In this document: piece by piece, positions 6,805 to 16,192 of the stretch
How the letters are laid out: the number at the start of each line of letters is the position of its first letter
Numbering within the stretch: the stretch's first letter is position 1
DNA from: Thiofilum sp.
GTDB lineage: Bacteria > Pseudomonadota > Gammaproteobacteria > Thiotrichales > Thiotrichaceae
Length of the DNA: 64,000 nucleotides
NCBI RefSeq assembly: GCF_016711335.1
Contig: NZ_JADJTF010000001.1
Coordinates: 496,001-560,000, forward strand
Reading direction: 5' to 3'
Translations under genes and position numbers: made by a program
The notes under the pieces: model-generated
What the model saw: only the letters and a program-made list of their open reading frames with translations
What the model was told of the DNA's origin: nothing
Databases searched by the model: none

Positions 6805-9138
6805 TTACTGTGAGGCAGCCGGTTGAGTGCAATATTTACCGTCCATGTCTGGAATACATTGTTGAGTACTGTATTCAGCAATCGGCAGCTTACTGATTTG
6901 TTTGCCTTCAGCCGTTAGCTTTTCTACGTAATCTACAAAGGACTGAGCGTAATCTAAATAAGTATTGAGTTTTAAAGTATCTGGAATAGTTTTAAAGGTT
7001 AGATAACCATCTTGCCCACTGGCTGTAAAACTATTGGTCACCACCTTATAGTTTTTGCTCAGATCAATAGCCGTCCAACTCCCTGCTACCCGTGGATTAA
7101 TCTCTAAGTTAGAAATACGCGAACCCTTAGCCTCAGCTAAATTCACTGTCCAACGTAAACCCGCTGCATAAGGATAAGAACCTGTAGATCCCCCCGTAGT
7201 GGCATCCATAGCATCTTCTAATACATCCTTAATTTGTTGACCTGTCATAGTGATTTCGGTCAGCGTATTGGCAAAAGGTAATAAGGTATAAGCCGTACCA
7301 ACACTAATATTGCCTGCTGGCACATCAATACGTACCCCGCCGCCATTTTGAATACAGACATCAGAACTTTTGCTCATCTCTAAAAAGGCTTTAGCGACGA
7401 TATTGCTAATATCGCTACCGCGTTGCCATGTCAGATCATTACACCCTGCTATCGAGCTGCGTCCTTGTCCGGGAACACGTTCAAAGCACAGATTTTGACT
7501 CGCCACACCGATAATTTTATTAGCAAAATTGGCTTTTTGATCTTGGAAGGGTTTGAGCACGGTATTCGTTGCAGCATCAGGTGTTACCACAGCAAAGGGC
7601 TTTTGATTTAAGGCTGCCATCACTGTTTTTATGGTTGCGTCATTAGAGGATGTAGCCTTAATTGCATCAGCGTTGGCATTAGCCACTACCGCATTAACCG
7701 TATTCAACTGACTGACTAATAAGTGTGGTGTCCCCGCACAAGCTAATACATCACCATCGGCATTGAATTTAACATCTAGCTCACCAATCACTTGAGCGTA
7801 TTGCCACGCTTGCACTATACAGACACGTTTGCCTTCAGCATCACGCACAAAAGACGGATAATCTCCTTGAGCACTTAAGCCCACATCATTATAAGCATTG
7901 CCTATTAAGCTGTGCGAATCTCCCCCAACAATGACATCGACCCCTTTGAGCTTAGGTGCTAAGGCTAAATCACGGTCATAGCCATGGTGGGTGAGTAACA
8001 CAATTTTATTAACGCCCTGACCTTTAAGCTCATCAATATACTTTTGCGCCGTAGTGGCTTCATCTAAAAACATAGTGGTGGCATCGGGACTAGAAGAAGC
8101 TTTGGTTTTATCGGCAATCGTTAAACCAATAATACCGACCTTTTGCCCACTGAGTTCTTTAACCGTATAAGGCTTTAAATAATCCGTCGCACTGCTAGGC
8201 GTTAAGGGTGAAGTACCCACTTTAGGCTGAACATTGGCGCTTAAGGCTACTGGAGGGCAACTACCTGCTTTAAGATAATCCAAAAACTTTACTAAGCCCG
8301 CATCGCCACTATCAAACTCATGATTCCCCATGGTCATAGCATCGAAACACGCTTGATTCATAGCAGCGGCATCGGATTCGCCTTTAGTCAAACTAAAATA
8401 CACCGTTCCGGTTATTGCATCGCCACCGTGTAATTTTAAAAGCGGCATCGTGGAAGCATTACTGAGCTGCTTTAACCCCGCTACCACATTGGCAAATCCA
8501 CCCGTGGTTAATGTCGCCTTATGGTCACCAATAGCCACTGTTGTGGTATCAGGATCAGTATGGGAGTGGTGATCGTTAATATGCAGAATCTTAAATTGGA
8601 ATGTACCTGCTACGGCGGCTAATGCTTGTTGCAATGCGGTTTTAGCAGTCGCAGCACTCACTAAATGGGTTAACTGACAAGCGGCTAACTCAGCATCGGT
8701 ATTGAATCCACAGGCACTAGGTAATTTACTGGCTGCGGCACTAATATCTAGCCCATTCGCTACATTATTGTCTGCATCAAGACTCTGTAATAAACGCGCT
8801 AAACGCACTGACTTGGGATCGGTCACCCCTGTTTCAGCAGTAAAGTCATTAGGCAAAATAACAGGTGCAGCTTTCACCGTCATTTTAGTATTAGGCGGCA
8901 AGGTGAACGACACATTATTACCTGCGTAATAAAAGTACTCACCTTGAGCATTAGTAATACAATTCGCTTCACAGGCGGAGGAGGTATAAGCCAGCCCTTG
9001 TACTGGAGCGCTACCCATCACTTTGCCTACCATACGTTGGGTGACACTAACCTCAGAACTAGAGCCGCCGCCACAACCCGACACTACGATACCCATACCG
9101 AGGGCTATAATGAATGCTAAAGGGGTTTTTGCTTTCAT
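6805..9138 (-). CDS. 5'-nucleotidase/metallophosphatase lipoprotein
   Basis: 777 residues. The N-terminus carries a lipoprotein signal with lipobox VSGC near residue 22, which decides the start at 9138 over an upstream ATG. A roughly 165-residue segment follows, with a carboxypeptidase-like/SLDADNNV-containing region seen in surface proteins. Then comes a calcineurin-like phosphoesterase domain with metal-binding motifs ILHINDHHSH, GGDAITG, GNHEFD, THHGYD and GGDSHS. The C-terminal 5'-nucleotidase domain contains NGGGVRID and the substrate-binding segment LLPFANTL. It probably cleaves nucleotides outside the inner membrane to salvage nucleosides and phosphate. Family assignment is secure; the substrate is not. 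Confidence 0.9.
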   Translation of the reverse strand: MKAKTPLAFIIALGMGIVVSGCGGGSSSEVSVTQRMVGKVMGSAPVQGLAYTSSACEANCITNAQGEYFYYAGNNVSFTLPPNTKMTVKAAPVILPNDFTAETGVTDPKSVRLARLLQSLDADNNVANGLDISAAASKLPSACGFNTDAELAACQLTHLVSAATAKTALQQALAAVAGTFQFKILHINDHHSHTDPDTTTVAIGDHKATLTTGGFANVVAGLKQLSNASTMPLLKLHGGDAITGTVYFSLTKGESDAAAMNQACFDAMTMGNHEFDSGDAGLVKFLDYLKAGSCPPVALSANVQPKVGTSPLTPSSATDYLKPYTVKELSGQKVGIIGLTIADKTKASSSPDATTMFLDEATTAQKYIDELKGQGVNKIVLLTHHGYDRDLALAPKLKGVDVIVGGDSHSLIGNAYNDVGLSAQGDYPSFVRDAEGKRVCIVQAWQYAQVIGELDVKFNADGDVLACAGTPHLLVSQLNTVNAVVANANADAIKATSSNDATIKTVMAALNQKPFAVVTPDAATNTVLKPFQDQKANFANKIIGVASQNLCFERVPGQGRSSIAGCNDLTWQRGSDISNIVAKAFLEMSKSSDVCIQNGGGVRIDVPAGNISVGTAYTLLPFANTLTEITMTGQQIKDVLEDAMDATTGGSTGSYPYAAGLRWTVNLAEAKGSRISNLEINPRVAGSWTAIDLSKNYKVVTNSFTASGQDGYLTFKTIPDTLKLNTYLDYAQSFVDYVEKLTAEGKQISKLPIAEYSTQQCIPDMDGKYCTQPAASQ

Positions 9139-9273
9139 ACATTGAGTCTCACTAAAGATAGGAGGGAATAACTCAACTATCATAGGGATCTTTTATGACA
9201 AGCGTATTAAGCGCACTGAGTGCTAAACTTAGGTAAATTATTTTGCACCTAGACGCCAAAAGAGATCACCAAT

Positions 9274-10461
9274 GTGACTGCGATTGACAAAAAGCTCCAA
9301 CAATGGCTAGCCGCCAATCTGATTAATCCTGAGCAATATCAAGCGATTGAGCGCTTTGAGGCAGAACATAATCCACCGCGCAAATTATGGGTATCCATTA
9401 TGCTCTTGGGGGTGGCGGTGATGGGGTTGGGGGTGATTTCTCTGATTGCGGCTAATTGGGCCTTTATTCCGCTGCTGGTTAAATTAGCGCTTGCTCTCAT
9501 CATACTCAGTTTAGTCGGCGTCAGTATTTGGGTATTAGATCAACATAATCATCCTTTAGGCTTTGAAACCGCGCTGACGGGTTTTCTCATTGGCTGTCTC
9601 GCCATGATCGGCTTGATTTCACAATTATTTCATTTAGGCGGACAGTGGTATCACGCCTTATTAGGCTGGGGAGTGATGACCTTACCGCTTGTGCTATTTG
9701 CTAGACGTTTGTTAGCACGCTTTTTATGGGTGAGCATTAGTTTAACGGGTTTGGTTTGGACACTATTAGCTATACCCTCGCCGGATATTCCCTTTGAAGT
9801 TATTTTACAAGTACTACCTCTACTAGGCTTTTTAATTGCTGTTGTTAGTTATTACGCTAGCGTATTTATTAAGCCTTTAGCTAATTTAAGCGCTAGTACC
9901 TTATTTTGGATGCAATTTAGTGGTTTAGTAGCATTAGGCTATATTGATGGTTTACGCACCCTAGGTGAACGTAATGATTTAGAAAGCTATTGGTATATAA
10001 CGATATTAATACTCAGCCTAATGATTGGGGTAGGTATTGTATTGAATCGTAAGTATGCTTTATTAAATCGAGTACTCTTAATAAGCTGCTTATTATTACT
10101 ACTACTCTATTATCATCCTACTTTATTTTTTAATGGTGAAACGTATTATAACTATTTTTGGTCGAGCACTACGACTACTGCATGGTGGCAAGCGGATGAT
10201 ATACGTGCTCCTCTTTTAACTTTAATCATTTTAGCGCTTTACGCTATGCACGTAGGTAATCAAGGCTTAACCACTAGCTTTAATATTATGACCTTATTGA
10301 TTGGGATCAGATTTATTATTTTATATTTCCAAGCACTCGGTGGATTAGCAGCAACAGGCTTCGGTTTAATTATCTCTGGAGCTTTGTTAATTGCTATTGC
10401 ATGGGCATGGCAACAGTACCGCAAACGCTTACAGCAATGGACACAGGAGCTAAGTTTATGA
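9274..10461 (+). CDS. DUF2157 integral membrane protein
   Basis: 395 residues from a GTG start; an ATG two bases earlier runs straight into TGA. A short soluble N-terminus (DKKLQQWLAANLINPEQYQAI) typical of DUF2157 precedes about ten hydrophobic segments. The function of the family is unknown. It overlaps the next gene by four bases (ATGA), so the two are translated together. This DUF2157/GDYXXLXY pairing is a familiar arrangement in Proteobacteria. Confidence 0.85.
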   Translation: MTAIDKKLQQWLAANLINPEQYQAIERFEAEHNPPRKLWVSIMLLGVAVMGLGVISLIAANWAFIPLLVKLALALIILSLVGVSIWVLDQHNHPLGFETALTGFLIGCLAMIGLISQLFHLGGQWYHALLGWGVMTLPLVLFARRLLARFLWVSISLTGLVWTLLAIPSPDIPFEVILQVLPLLGFLIAVVSYYASVFIKPLANLSASTLFWMQFSGLVALGYIDGLRTLGERNDLESYWYITILILSLMIGVGIVLNRKYALLNRVLLISCLLLLLLYYHPTLFFNGETYYNYFWSSTTTTAWWQADDIRAPLLTLIILALYAMHVGNQGLTTSFNIMTLLIGIRFIILYFQALGGLAATGFGLIISGALLIAIAWAWQQYRKRLQQWTQELSL

Positions 10462-10949
10462 ATCGTGCTCAGCAACTAGCTCTCGCCATTGCTCTACCAC
10501 TGGCTTTATTAACTGCTAATGCGGGTTGGCATTTTTATAAATTAGGTCAAGGGGTAGAAATACGCTTGCCCATTCAAGGCTTTGACCCTAGGGATTTATT
10601 AGCCGGACATTATCTGATTTATCAGATTGATTATGGCTTAGGGGATTTTTGCACTAGCACGGATAGTACCAAAAGGCAGCGTCAAACAATATGCTTACAA
10701 CCTAAACAAAGTGAAGCCAGTGCAGATTGTGCTATTCCCCTAGAGGGCTTTTGCAGTAACGAAGGATTTAAAGCAGGTATTGAGCGCTTTTATATTCCCG
10801 AACAATATGCCTCAGCTTTAGATCAAGCGATACGCGGACAAAAGGGTGAAATTGTACTAATGGTCAAAAACGGCAAAGCGAGCGTGAAAGATTTACTGAT
10901 TGAAGGTAAACCTTGGCTAGAGTTTATTAAAAGCAATAAGCTTAAATAA
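10458..10949 (+). CDS. GDYXXLXY-domain membrane-anchored protein
   Basis: 163 residues starting at the ATGA overlap with the DUF2157 gene. A single N-terminal hydrophobic anchor (LALAIALPLALLTANAGW) is followed by a periplasmic domain with the family core FDPRDLLAGHYLIYQIDYG. The canonical Gly-Asp-Tyr is degenerate here (Ala-Gly-His-Tyr). Two cysteine-containing segments (ICLQPKQ and IPLEGFCSNEG) lie mid-protein. The function is unknown; it probably works with its membrane partner. Confidence 0.8.
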   Translation: MNRAQQLALAIALPLALLTANAGWHFYKLGQGVEIRLPIQGFDPRDLLAGHYLIYQIDYGLGDFCTSTDSTKRQRQTICLQPKQSEASADCAIPLEGFCSNEGFKAGIERFYIPEQYASALDQAIRGQKGEIVLMVKNGKASVKDLLIEGKPWLEFIKSNKLK

Positions 10950-10952
10950 CTT

Positions 10953-11234
10953 TCAATCCATCTCTGGCACATCTAGCACTAAATCCGAGCGGGCGTAGCC
11001 TACACAAATCAGTCCCTTACCTGCCTCTACATCTTCTTCAAATAGTGCTAGTGGCTCACCGTCATAAACCATTGTTCCCGACACTATTTTACTTAAGCAG
11101 ATACCACAAATTCCGCCTCCACAACCCCAAGGTACGGGGATTTTTTGCCTTAACGCCGCTTGTAATAGCGTCTCATTGGGCAAAGCTTCAAAAGTATAAT
11201 CTGTATCAAGAATGGTGATCTTATAGGTCATCAT
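10953..11234 (-). CDS. Plant-type 2Fe-2S ferredoxin
   Basis: 93 residues. The iron-sulfur loop reads CGGGICGIC (Cys-x4-Cys-x2-Cys) with the fourth ligand in LICVG near residue 77. This is the standard chloroplast-type ferredoxin fold for one-electron transfer in the cytoplasm. Its start overlaps the stop of the cytochrome c gene by four bases, so the two are co-translated. It lies three bases from the convergent GDYXXLXY gene with no room for a terminator. Redox partners cannot be read from the sequence. Confidence 0.9.
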   Translation of the reverse strand: MMTYKITILDTDYTFEALPNETLLQAALRQKIPVPWGCGGGICGICLSKIVSGTMVYDGEPLALFEEDVEAGKGLICVGYARSDLVLDVPEMD

Positions 11235-11575
11235 GGCAAATTAAACTGGTAATAGGTTTGATTAAGATAAAGCGCGACTTGTTGAATTTCCTCATCAAAT
11301 AATCGCGTAGCCAAGTTTGCATCACAGCGCCTTACTTGCGCTAACAATTCAGGATAATTATTCATACGCCGCTCTAAACGCGTATAGACCGAGCTATCGT
11401 GGCAACTAATGCAATTTTTATCGTGGATCTCTTTGCCCGCCCGAATTTGTGCCTCACTCACCTCAATAGGTTTAGCCGCTTGTGGACTGAGCGTGTGAGT
11501 ATCCTCTGGTTTTTTATCGCATCCTACTAAATACAATGCCAATACTAATAAACTGATATAGCTAACTTTTTTCAT
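11231..11575 (-). CDS. Small lipoprotein cytochrome c, single haem
   Basis: 114 residues. Signal peptide with lipobox YLVGC near residue 19, then one haem site CISCH near residue 55 and a distal region with NYPELLAQVRRCDAN and QVALYLNQTYYQF. It should be a periplasm-facing lipid-anchored electron carrier. It overlaps waaA upstream by 14 bases and ferredoxin downstream by four. Its C-terminal half is strongly similar to the cytochrome at 50376-50753, so the two are paralogs. Confidence 0.88.
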   Translation of the reverse strand: MKKVSYISLLVLALYLVGCDKKPEDTHTLSPQAAKPIEVSEAQIRAGKEIHDKNCISCHDSSVYTRLERRMNNYPELLAQVRRCDANLATRLFDEEIQQVALYLNQTYYQFNLP

Positions 11576-12845
11576 GCTTTACCTCTTCAATCCATTGCAT
11601 TAAACGCTTGACTACCCCTCGATGCGGTTGCAACCACTCAAAGCCTGCTTGTCCAGCTTGTTGACGCCTTATAGGGTGCTCTAGCCAATCCCGTATTTGC
11701 TGCTCTAATCCCTGAGCATTATTCACCAATACTGCCCCACCCGCCTCAATTAAAGGGGGGTAAATATCGGCGAAATTATGAACTTGATCACCACTAATCA
11801 CGGGTACTTTTAAAGCAGACGCTTCTAATGGATTATGCCCGCCCTGTGGAATTAAACTGCCACCAATAAACGCTATATCTGATGCTGCATACCAAAGCAA
11901 TAACTCACCCATCGTATCGCCCACCATCATATCGGTTTGCGGAGAAAAAGGTGTTTGGACACTACGCCGTATTATATTAAAACCCGTAGTTTGCGCTAAT
12001 TCAGCCACTGCATTAAAGCGTTCAGGGTGACGCGGCACTAGGATTAATAATAGTTCAGGGTATCGAGCTTTAAGGTTTTGCCAGACTGCTAAGATGATCT
12101 CATCTTCGCCCGCATGCGTACTCGCCGCAACCCAAACCGGACGCCCTTTGCCCCAACTATTACGCAATAAGCGCCCCTTTTCGGCTAAGTCAGAGGGTAA
12201 ATTCAGATCAAATTTAATATTCCCTGCGACCTTTACCGCAGCAGCGTTTGCACCTAGCTGTTTAAAGTACTCGGCATCTTGAGCACTGCGGGCTGCAATC
12301 AAACTCACTGGTTGCAAAGTGGGTTGGGTCAGTGTGTGGAACTGTTGATAGCCTTTAAAAGACTTAGGCGAAAGACGCGCATTTAATAAGGCTAGTGGAA
12401 TGGCGTGTTGAGCACATTGAGCATACAGATTAGGCCATAGCTCGGTTTCCATGATCAGCACTAGATTCGGTTGGACACGTTGTACAAAGCGGCGCATTGC
12501 ATCCGGCAAATCATAGGGCATATAACTACTCAGCACACGGTTTTTAAAGAGTCGCTGTACTGTTTGCGAACCTGTAAGCGTAGTAGAGGTGATCCATAAA
12601 TCATGATCAGGATAAGTAGTGAGTAGCGCTTCAATCAAAGGCTTAGCGGCAATAGTTTCTCCGACTGAAACCGCGTGTAACCAAATACAGGAACGAATAC
12701 TTTGGCGTTTGGGGACAAAACCTAAACGCTCCAACAATCGCTCACGGTGTTGGGGTTGCTTGATACTACGCCATAGGGTTCTACCCAGCAAAAAGGGGGT
12801 TAAACTATACAACAAGGCGCTGTAAGTACTACGCGCTAAACTCAT
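11562..12845 (-). CDS. waaA: 3-deoxy-D-manno-octulosonic acid (Kdo) transferase
   Basis: 427 residues, the usual length. It transfers Kdo from CMP-Kdo to lipid A precursor at the inner membrane. Recognised by the N-terminal segment YSLTPFLLGRTLWRSIKQ, the catalytic-region motif WLHAVSVGETIAA near residue 54 and the C-terminal nucleotide-binding region IAFIGGSLIPQGGHNPLE. It overlaps the upstream aldo/keto reductase by four bases and the downstream cytochrome by 14, so it sits in the middle of a tightly coupled gene chain. Confidence 0.95.
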   Translation of the reverse strand: MSLARSTYSALLYSLTPFLLGRTLWRSIKQPQHRERLLERLGFVPKRQSIRSCIWLHAVSVGETIAAKPLIEALLTTYPDHDLWITSTTLTGSQTVQRLFKNRVLSSYMPYDLPDAMRRFVQRVQPNLVLIMETELWPNLYAQCAQHAIPLALLNARLSPKSFKGYQQFHTLTQPTLQPVSLIAARSAQDAEYFKQLGANAAAVKVAGNIKFDLNLPSDLAEKGRLLRNSWGKGRPVWVAASTHAGEDEIILAVWQNLKARYPELLLILVPRHPERFNAVAELAQTTGFNIIRRSVQTPFSPQTDMMVGDTMGELLLWYAASDIAFIGGSLIPQGGHNPLEASALKVPVISGDQVHNFADIYPPLIEAGGAVLVNNAQGLEQQIRDWLEHPIRRQQAGQAGFEWLQPHRGVVKRLMQWIEEVKHEKS

Positions 12846-13627
12846 GCACCTAATACCGCTTTAGCGACTTGGACATTGTGGCGTAAATGGTCGGGATTGA
12901 GCGTGCCTAGCACTACACTGGTGACACCTTGTTGGGCAAAAATAAAACCTAAAGCTTGCTCGACTGGATCAGCCCCACCAATTTTATCTAAATGCCCACT
13001 GGCAAACGCCTTCTTAATCAATACTGCTTTATGCTGCTTAGCTGCGGCTTCTAACACGGGTAGTTCGTCGGTATAGGTAGGATTATAAGTTGCCATCACT
13101 GCATCACAGCCTAACTCATAGGCTAGCAATGCGCCCTCAACCGTTTTAGAAGAAATCCCTACGGCACGAATATAGCCCTGCTGTTGCATTTGCATTAGGG
13201 TATCGAGTACGCCTTCGTACTTGAGGATTTTCTCATCATTACCGTCAGAGTGAATGAGGATGAGGTCTAAATAATCGGTTTTAAGCCGTCGCAAACTACG
13301 CTCTACGCTTAAGCGGGTCGCATCGGTACTAAAATCAAAACTCGACTCGCCCTTCTCAAAGGATTCACCAACTTTAGTTTCAATCACCCACTCCTGTCGA
13401 TTAAGCAGCCGCTTACCTAGACGCTCTTCGCTCAAACCATAAGCGGGTGCGGTATCGATGAGATTAATCCCTAAATCAAAGGCTAGCCCTAGCAAATGAT
13501 CGATTTGCTGATCGCTGGGTAATTCAAAACCTTTAGGGTACTTAACCCCTTGATTACGCCCGAATTTAACCGTGCCTAGCCCCAAAGGACTGACTAGAAT
13601 ATCAGATGTTAATGCTCGTTTTTCCAT
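12842..13627 (-). CDS. Aldo/keto reductase
   Basis: 261 residues, a TIM-barrel NADPH-dependent reductase family member. Motifs seen: LGLGTVKFG at the N-terminus, the catalytic Asp/Tyr region NLIDTAPAYGLSEERLG, the Lys in WVIETKVG and the His in LDLILIHSDG. It is shorter than typical (about 300), with the cofactor-binding loop region VVLGTLNPDHL at the end. It is the second gene of a likely minus-strand operon with waaA. The substrate is unknown. Confidence 0.88.
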   Translation of the reverse strand: MEKRALTSDILVSPLGLGTVKFGRNQGVKYPKGFELPSDQQIDHLLGLAFDLGINLIDTAPAYGLSEERLGKRLLNRQEWVIETKVGESFEKGESSFDFSTDATRLSVERSLRRLKTDYLDLILIHSDGNDEKILKYEGVLDTLMQMQQQGYIRAVGISSKTVEGALLAYELGCDAVMATYNPTYTDELPVLEAAAKQHKAVLIKKAFASGHLDKIGGADPVEQALGFIFAQQGVTSVVLGTLNPDHLRHNVQVAKAVLGA

Positions 13628-13648
13628 CCGCGTAGTGTAACTGAAAGT

Positions 13649-14380
13649 TCACTGATTTAGCTTACTGGAGATGAAAATTTCTGTATAAGCCCGATACAAC
13701 GCTAGAGCCGTAATAGGTAATAACACCAATAATCCTAAGCCAAAAGGCAGGAGCGCAAGCAGCGTCAACATGGTTTGGATAAACAAGAAAAATAATAAGG
13801 CACTTTTATTGAGCCAAAAAGCTCTTAAACTCGATTTGAGCGCTAACCATGCAGGCATTTTACGAAATAACGCTAGCGCCGGAGCAAACAATAAGGCAAG
13901 GCTAGCTAAGAAAATAACACTCGCTTTGAGCACACCACTGAGTAAGGTAGTAAAAAAAGACTGCCCTGCTCCCACCCCACGTTGTGCTTGAGCTAGCTCT
14001 TCTAGGGTGTAATTTAATAGAGGCGGTGGTTCTAAGAGACGCCCCATCAGGTTTATGCTTAGCATTAAAGCCGCCAAGCCCAATCCCATCCACAACAATT
14101 GAGTACGCTGCTCGGACAAACCGAGTACAAAGGCGAATTGCTCCAAGCTCGGTTCATGCCCCTGCACGGCGCGACGTGCCATGTACAATAATGCCGCCAG
14201 CACTAAGGGCAGCACAACATACATGAGCCAATGCACCAGCGGAATGATGGCCACGCCAATAAGCATTAGTAAGCAAAAAAGGCTCACCAGCAGCCATTGC
14301 CATTTGTAGCGATACCATAGCTCATAGCCAAACTGATACCACTGCATCACTTGGGCTAGAGCAACTGTTTTAATTCTCAT
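13649..14380 (-). CDS. BPSS1780-like membrane protein
   Basis: 243 residues with about six hydrophobic segments, starting MRIKTVALAQVMQWYQFGYE. It resembles the BPSS1780/DUF2189-like family of inner membrane proteins with unknown function. It ends 21 bases before the aldo/keto reductase and is probably the first gene of that operon. Confidence 0.7.
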   Translation of the reverse strand: MRIKTVALAQVMQWYQFGYELWYRYKWQWLLVSLFCLLMLIGVAIIPLVHWLMYVVLPLVLAALLYMARRAVQGHEPSLEQFAFVLGLSEQRTQLLWMGLGLAALMLSINLMGRLLEPPPLLNYTLEELAQAQRGVGAGQSFFTTLLSGVLKASVIFLASLALLFAPALALFRKMPAWLALKSSLRAFWLNKSALLFFLFIQTMLTLLALLPFGLGLLVLLPITALALYRAYTEIFISSKLNQ

Positions 14381-14579
14381 AGTTCATAAAATCCCGTTTA
14401 TATGAGGATAGTCCTAGCTAATCTTAGTGAAAAACGGGGCGAGCTACTGCTAATTTTATGGCTTAAGCTCAAGACTTAGCAGATAGACGTTGAACTTGTA
14501 AACCGTTCATGGAGGCTCTAAAGTGCCTTATGCAAAGACTTCGCTCAATAAACTGTTATACCTAAAAAGGAAATTCACC

Positions 14580-14990
14580 ATGGTGCAAGGTAGCTGTCTA
14601 TGTGGACAAATTGAATATCAAGTAGAAATTTTTCCAGAAAAAACCTTTAACTGCCACTGTTCTTATTGCAGAAAAGCACATGGAGCTGCTTTTGTAACAG
14701 TAACACTCGCAAAAGGTGATACCTTAAAAATCACTAAAGGAAAAGAAGTTCTCAAAGAACACGTAAATGAACTGGGTGGTATTAGGGCGTTTTGTTCTAA
14801 TTGTGGCACTCGCTTGATGAACTATGCCCCTGATAAAAATATGTATCTCAGCATAGCCCTAGCAACTGTTGATACTCCGGTAGATTTTCAACCTGTAGCT
14901 CATGTGAATATCGAGTCTAAGGCCTCTTGGCATGTGCCTTATGAGGGAATACCTCAGTTTGAAGGCTTACCAGAGCAAATTTTGAAATAA
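14580..14990 (+). CDS. GFA/CENP-V family zinc protein
   Basis: 136 residues. Zinc-binding cysteines appear as GSCLCGQIEY, CHCSYCRKAHGA and FCSNCGTRL, the signature of the glutathione-dependent formaldehyde-activating (GFA) fold. The true substrate of most members is unknown. The ATG at 14580 is chosen because AAGGAAA lies eight bases upstream and because the fold begins here; an in-frame GTG lies 19 codons earlier. It stands alone between divergent neighbours, and its stop abuts the stop of the FAD gene. Confidence 0.88.
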   Translation: MVQGSCLCGQIEYQVEIFPEKTFNCHCSYCRKAHGAAFVTVTLAKGDTLKITKGKEVLKEHVNELGGIRAFCSNCGTRLMNYAPDKNMYLSIALATVDTPVDFQPVAHVNIESKASWHVPYEGIPQFEGLPEQILK

Positions 14991-16190
14991 TCAAAACACC
15001 TGCTCCCAAACCGCCTTAGCCACCTGTGGCGTTTGCATACTAGCCGATTTCACAAAAGGCTTAGAGCGTGCGCTTAATTGCGGTGCTAACTGTTGAATCA
15101 ACTCATGAGCCAACATAGGCGCAAACGCTAACTTAGTCGGCCACGCCACCGTCACATTGCCTACCGTATGCACACTAGGTTTATCTGGTCGCGCCCCACT
15201 CGCTTGTGCCGCCTCAGCCCGATCTACATTCCACGTCGCCCATTGCACCTGACTCAAATCAAACCAAGGCAATAAACTCTGTAATTCTTGCCGTGTTTCT
15301 TGAATCAATTGGCTCGGCGCTTTTCCCACCCCTAATTCAGCAGGTTGCCCGCCCATATACCACACCACTTGCCCATCTAAAGTAGGATGCGAAGTAATCG
15401 TAATACGCGGCTTATCACTCATTCCCAAAGCATGCGCATAAATACGCGGTAAATCGCCTTTAGCTAAAACCATTTGCAAAGGACGTAATTGCTGCAAACC
15501 GTGTGTTTTATTCACGGGTTTAGGGAATAGCGGCTTAACTAATGCCTCATTACCTGCGCCCGCAGTGATAATAATCTGCTGTGCTTGTATCAAAACCTTG
15601 CCACCTTGAGCTAAAGCAGCTAAGTATTGATACTTGCCCTGCTCCTCTATTAAGGTTGATTCATAGCTATCCACTGCTATTAAATAATTTGCATAGTATT
15701 GCTGAAAGCTGGCTAATACCGAGGGTATATCTAAAACAGGTTCATCAAGCTGATATAAAGCCCCTTTAAACTGTGGCGTATGAAATAATTCAGGATAATG
15801 ATTTTTATCTAATGCCACCATACGGCTTTTCATCGCATGACTAGCAAAAAACCCCGTCAAACGTGAACCAATACCTGCACTCGTCCATAATAATTGATGC
15901 TCAGCTAATATCTGTGCTTGAGCTAAATTAACCGCTCCATCACCTTTTAAAGCATTACGCCATAAACGCGGCATATCACCAATCGCTAGCGTGGCATTAC
16001 TCATCTGACCTGTTAAGGCGTATTTAGTCCCACCATGAATAATACCTTGTGAAGCAATAGTTTGCCCTTTACCTAACTCATCAGACACTAAAATAGCTTC
16101 ATAACCTCGACTACGCCATTCGGCTAACGCCCAAAGCCCCGCAATACCCCCACCGATGATTAAGACATCTACCATTACTGTATTATTCAT
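14991..16190 (-). CDS. FAD-dependent oxidoreductase, DAO family
   Basis: 399 residues. The dinucleotide-binding motif VLIIGGGIAGLWALAEW sits at the N-terminus, with the DAO-type segment GKGQTIASQGIIHGGTKYAL following. It most resembles glycerol-3-phosphate or amino-acid dehydrogenase-like members; the substrate is unknown. The start at 16190 has GGGAAAT upstream and follows the stop of the J-like gene by two bases, so the two are in one operon. An alternative ATG five codons in would also keep the FAD motif. Confidence 0.85.
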   Translation of the reverse strand: MNNTVMVDVLIIGGGIAGLWALAEWRSRGYEAILVSDELGKGQTIASQGIIHGGTKYALTGQMSNATLAIGDMPRLWRNALKGDGAVNLAQAQILAEHQLLWTSAGIGSRLTGFFASHAMKSRMVALDKNHYPELFHTPQFKGALYQLDEPVLDIPSVLASFQQYYANYLIAVDSYESTLIEEQGKYQYLAALAQGGKVLIQAQQIIITAGAGNEALVKPLFPKPVNKTHGLQQLRPLQMVLAKGDLPRIYAHALGMSDKPRITITSHPTLDGQVVWYMGGQPAELGVGKAPSQLIQETRQELQSLLPWFDLSQVQWATWNVDRAEAAQASGARPDKPSVHTVGNVTVAWPTKLAFAPMLAHELIQQLAPQLSARSKPFVKSASMQTPQVAKAVWEQVF

Positions 16191-16192
16191 TG

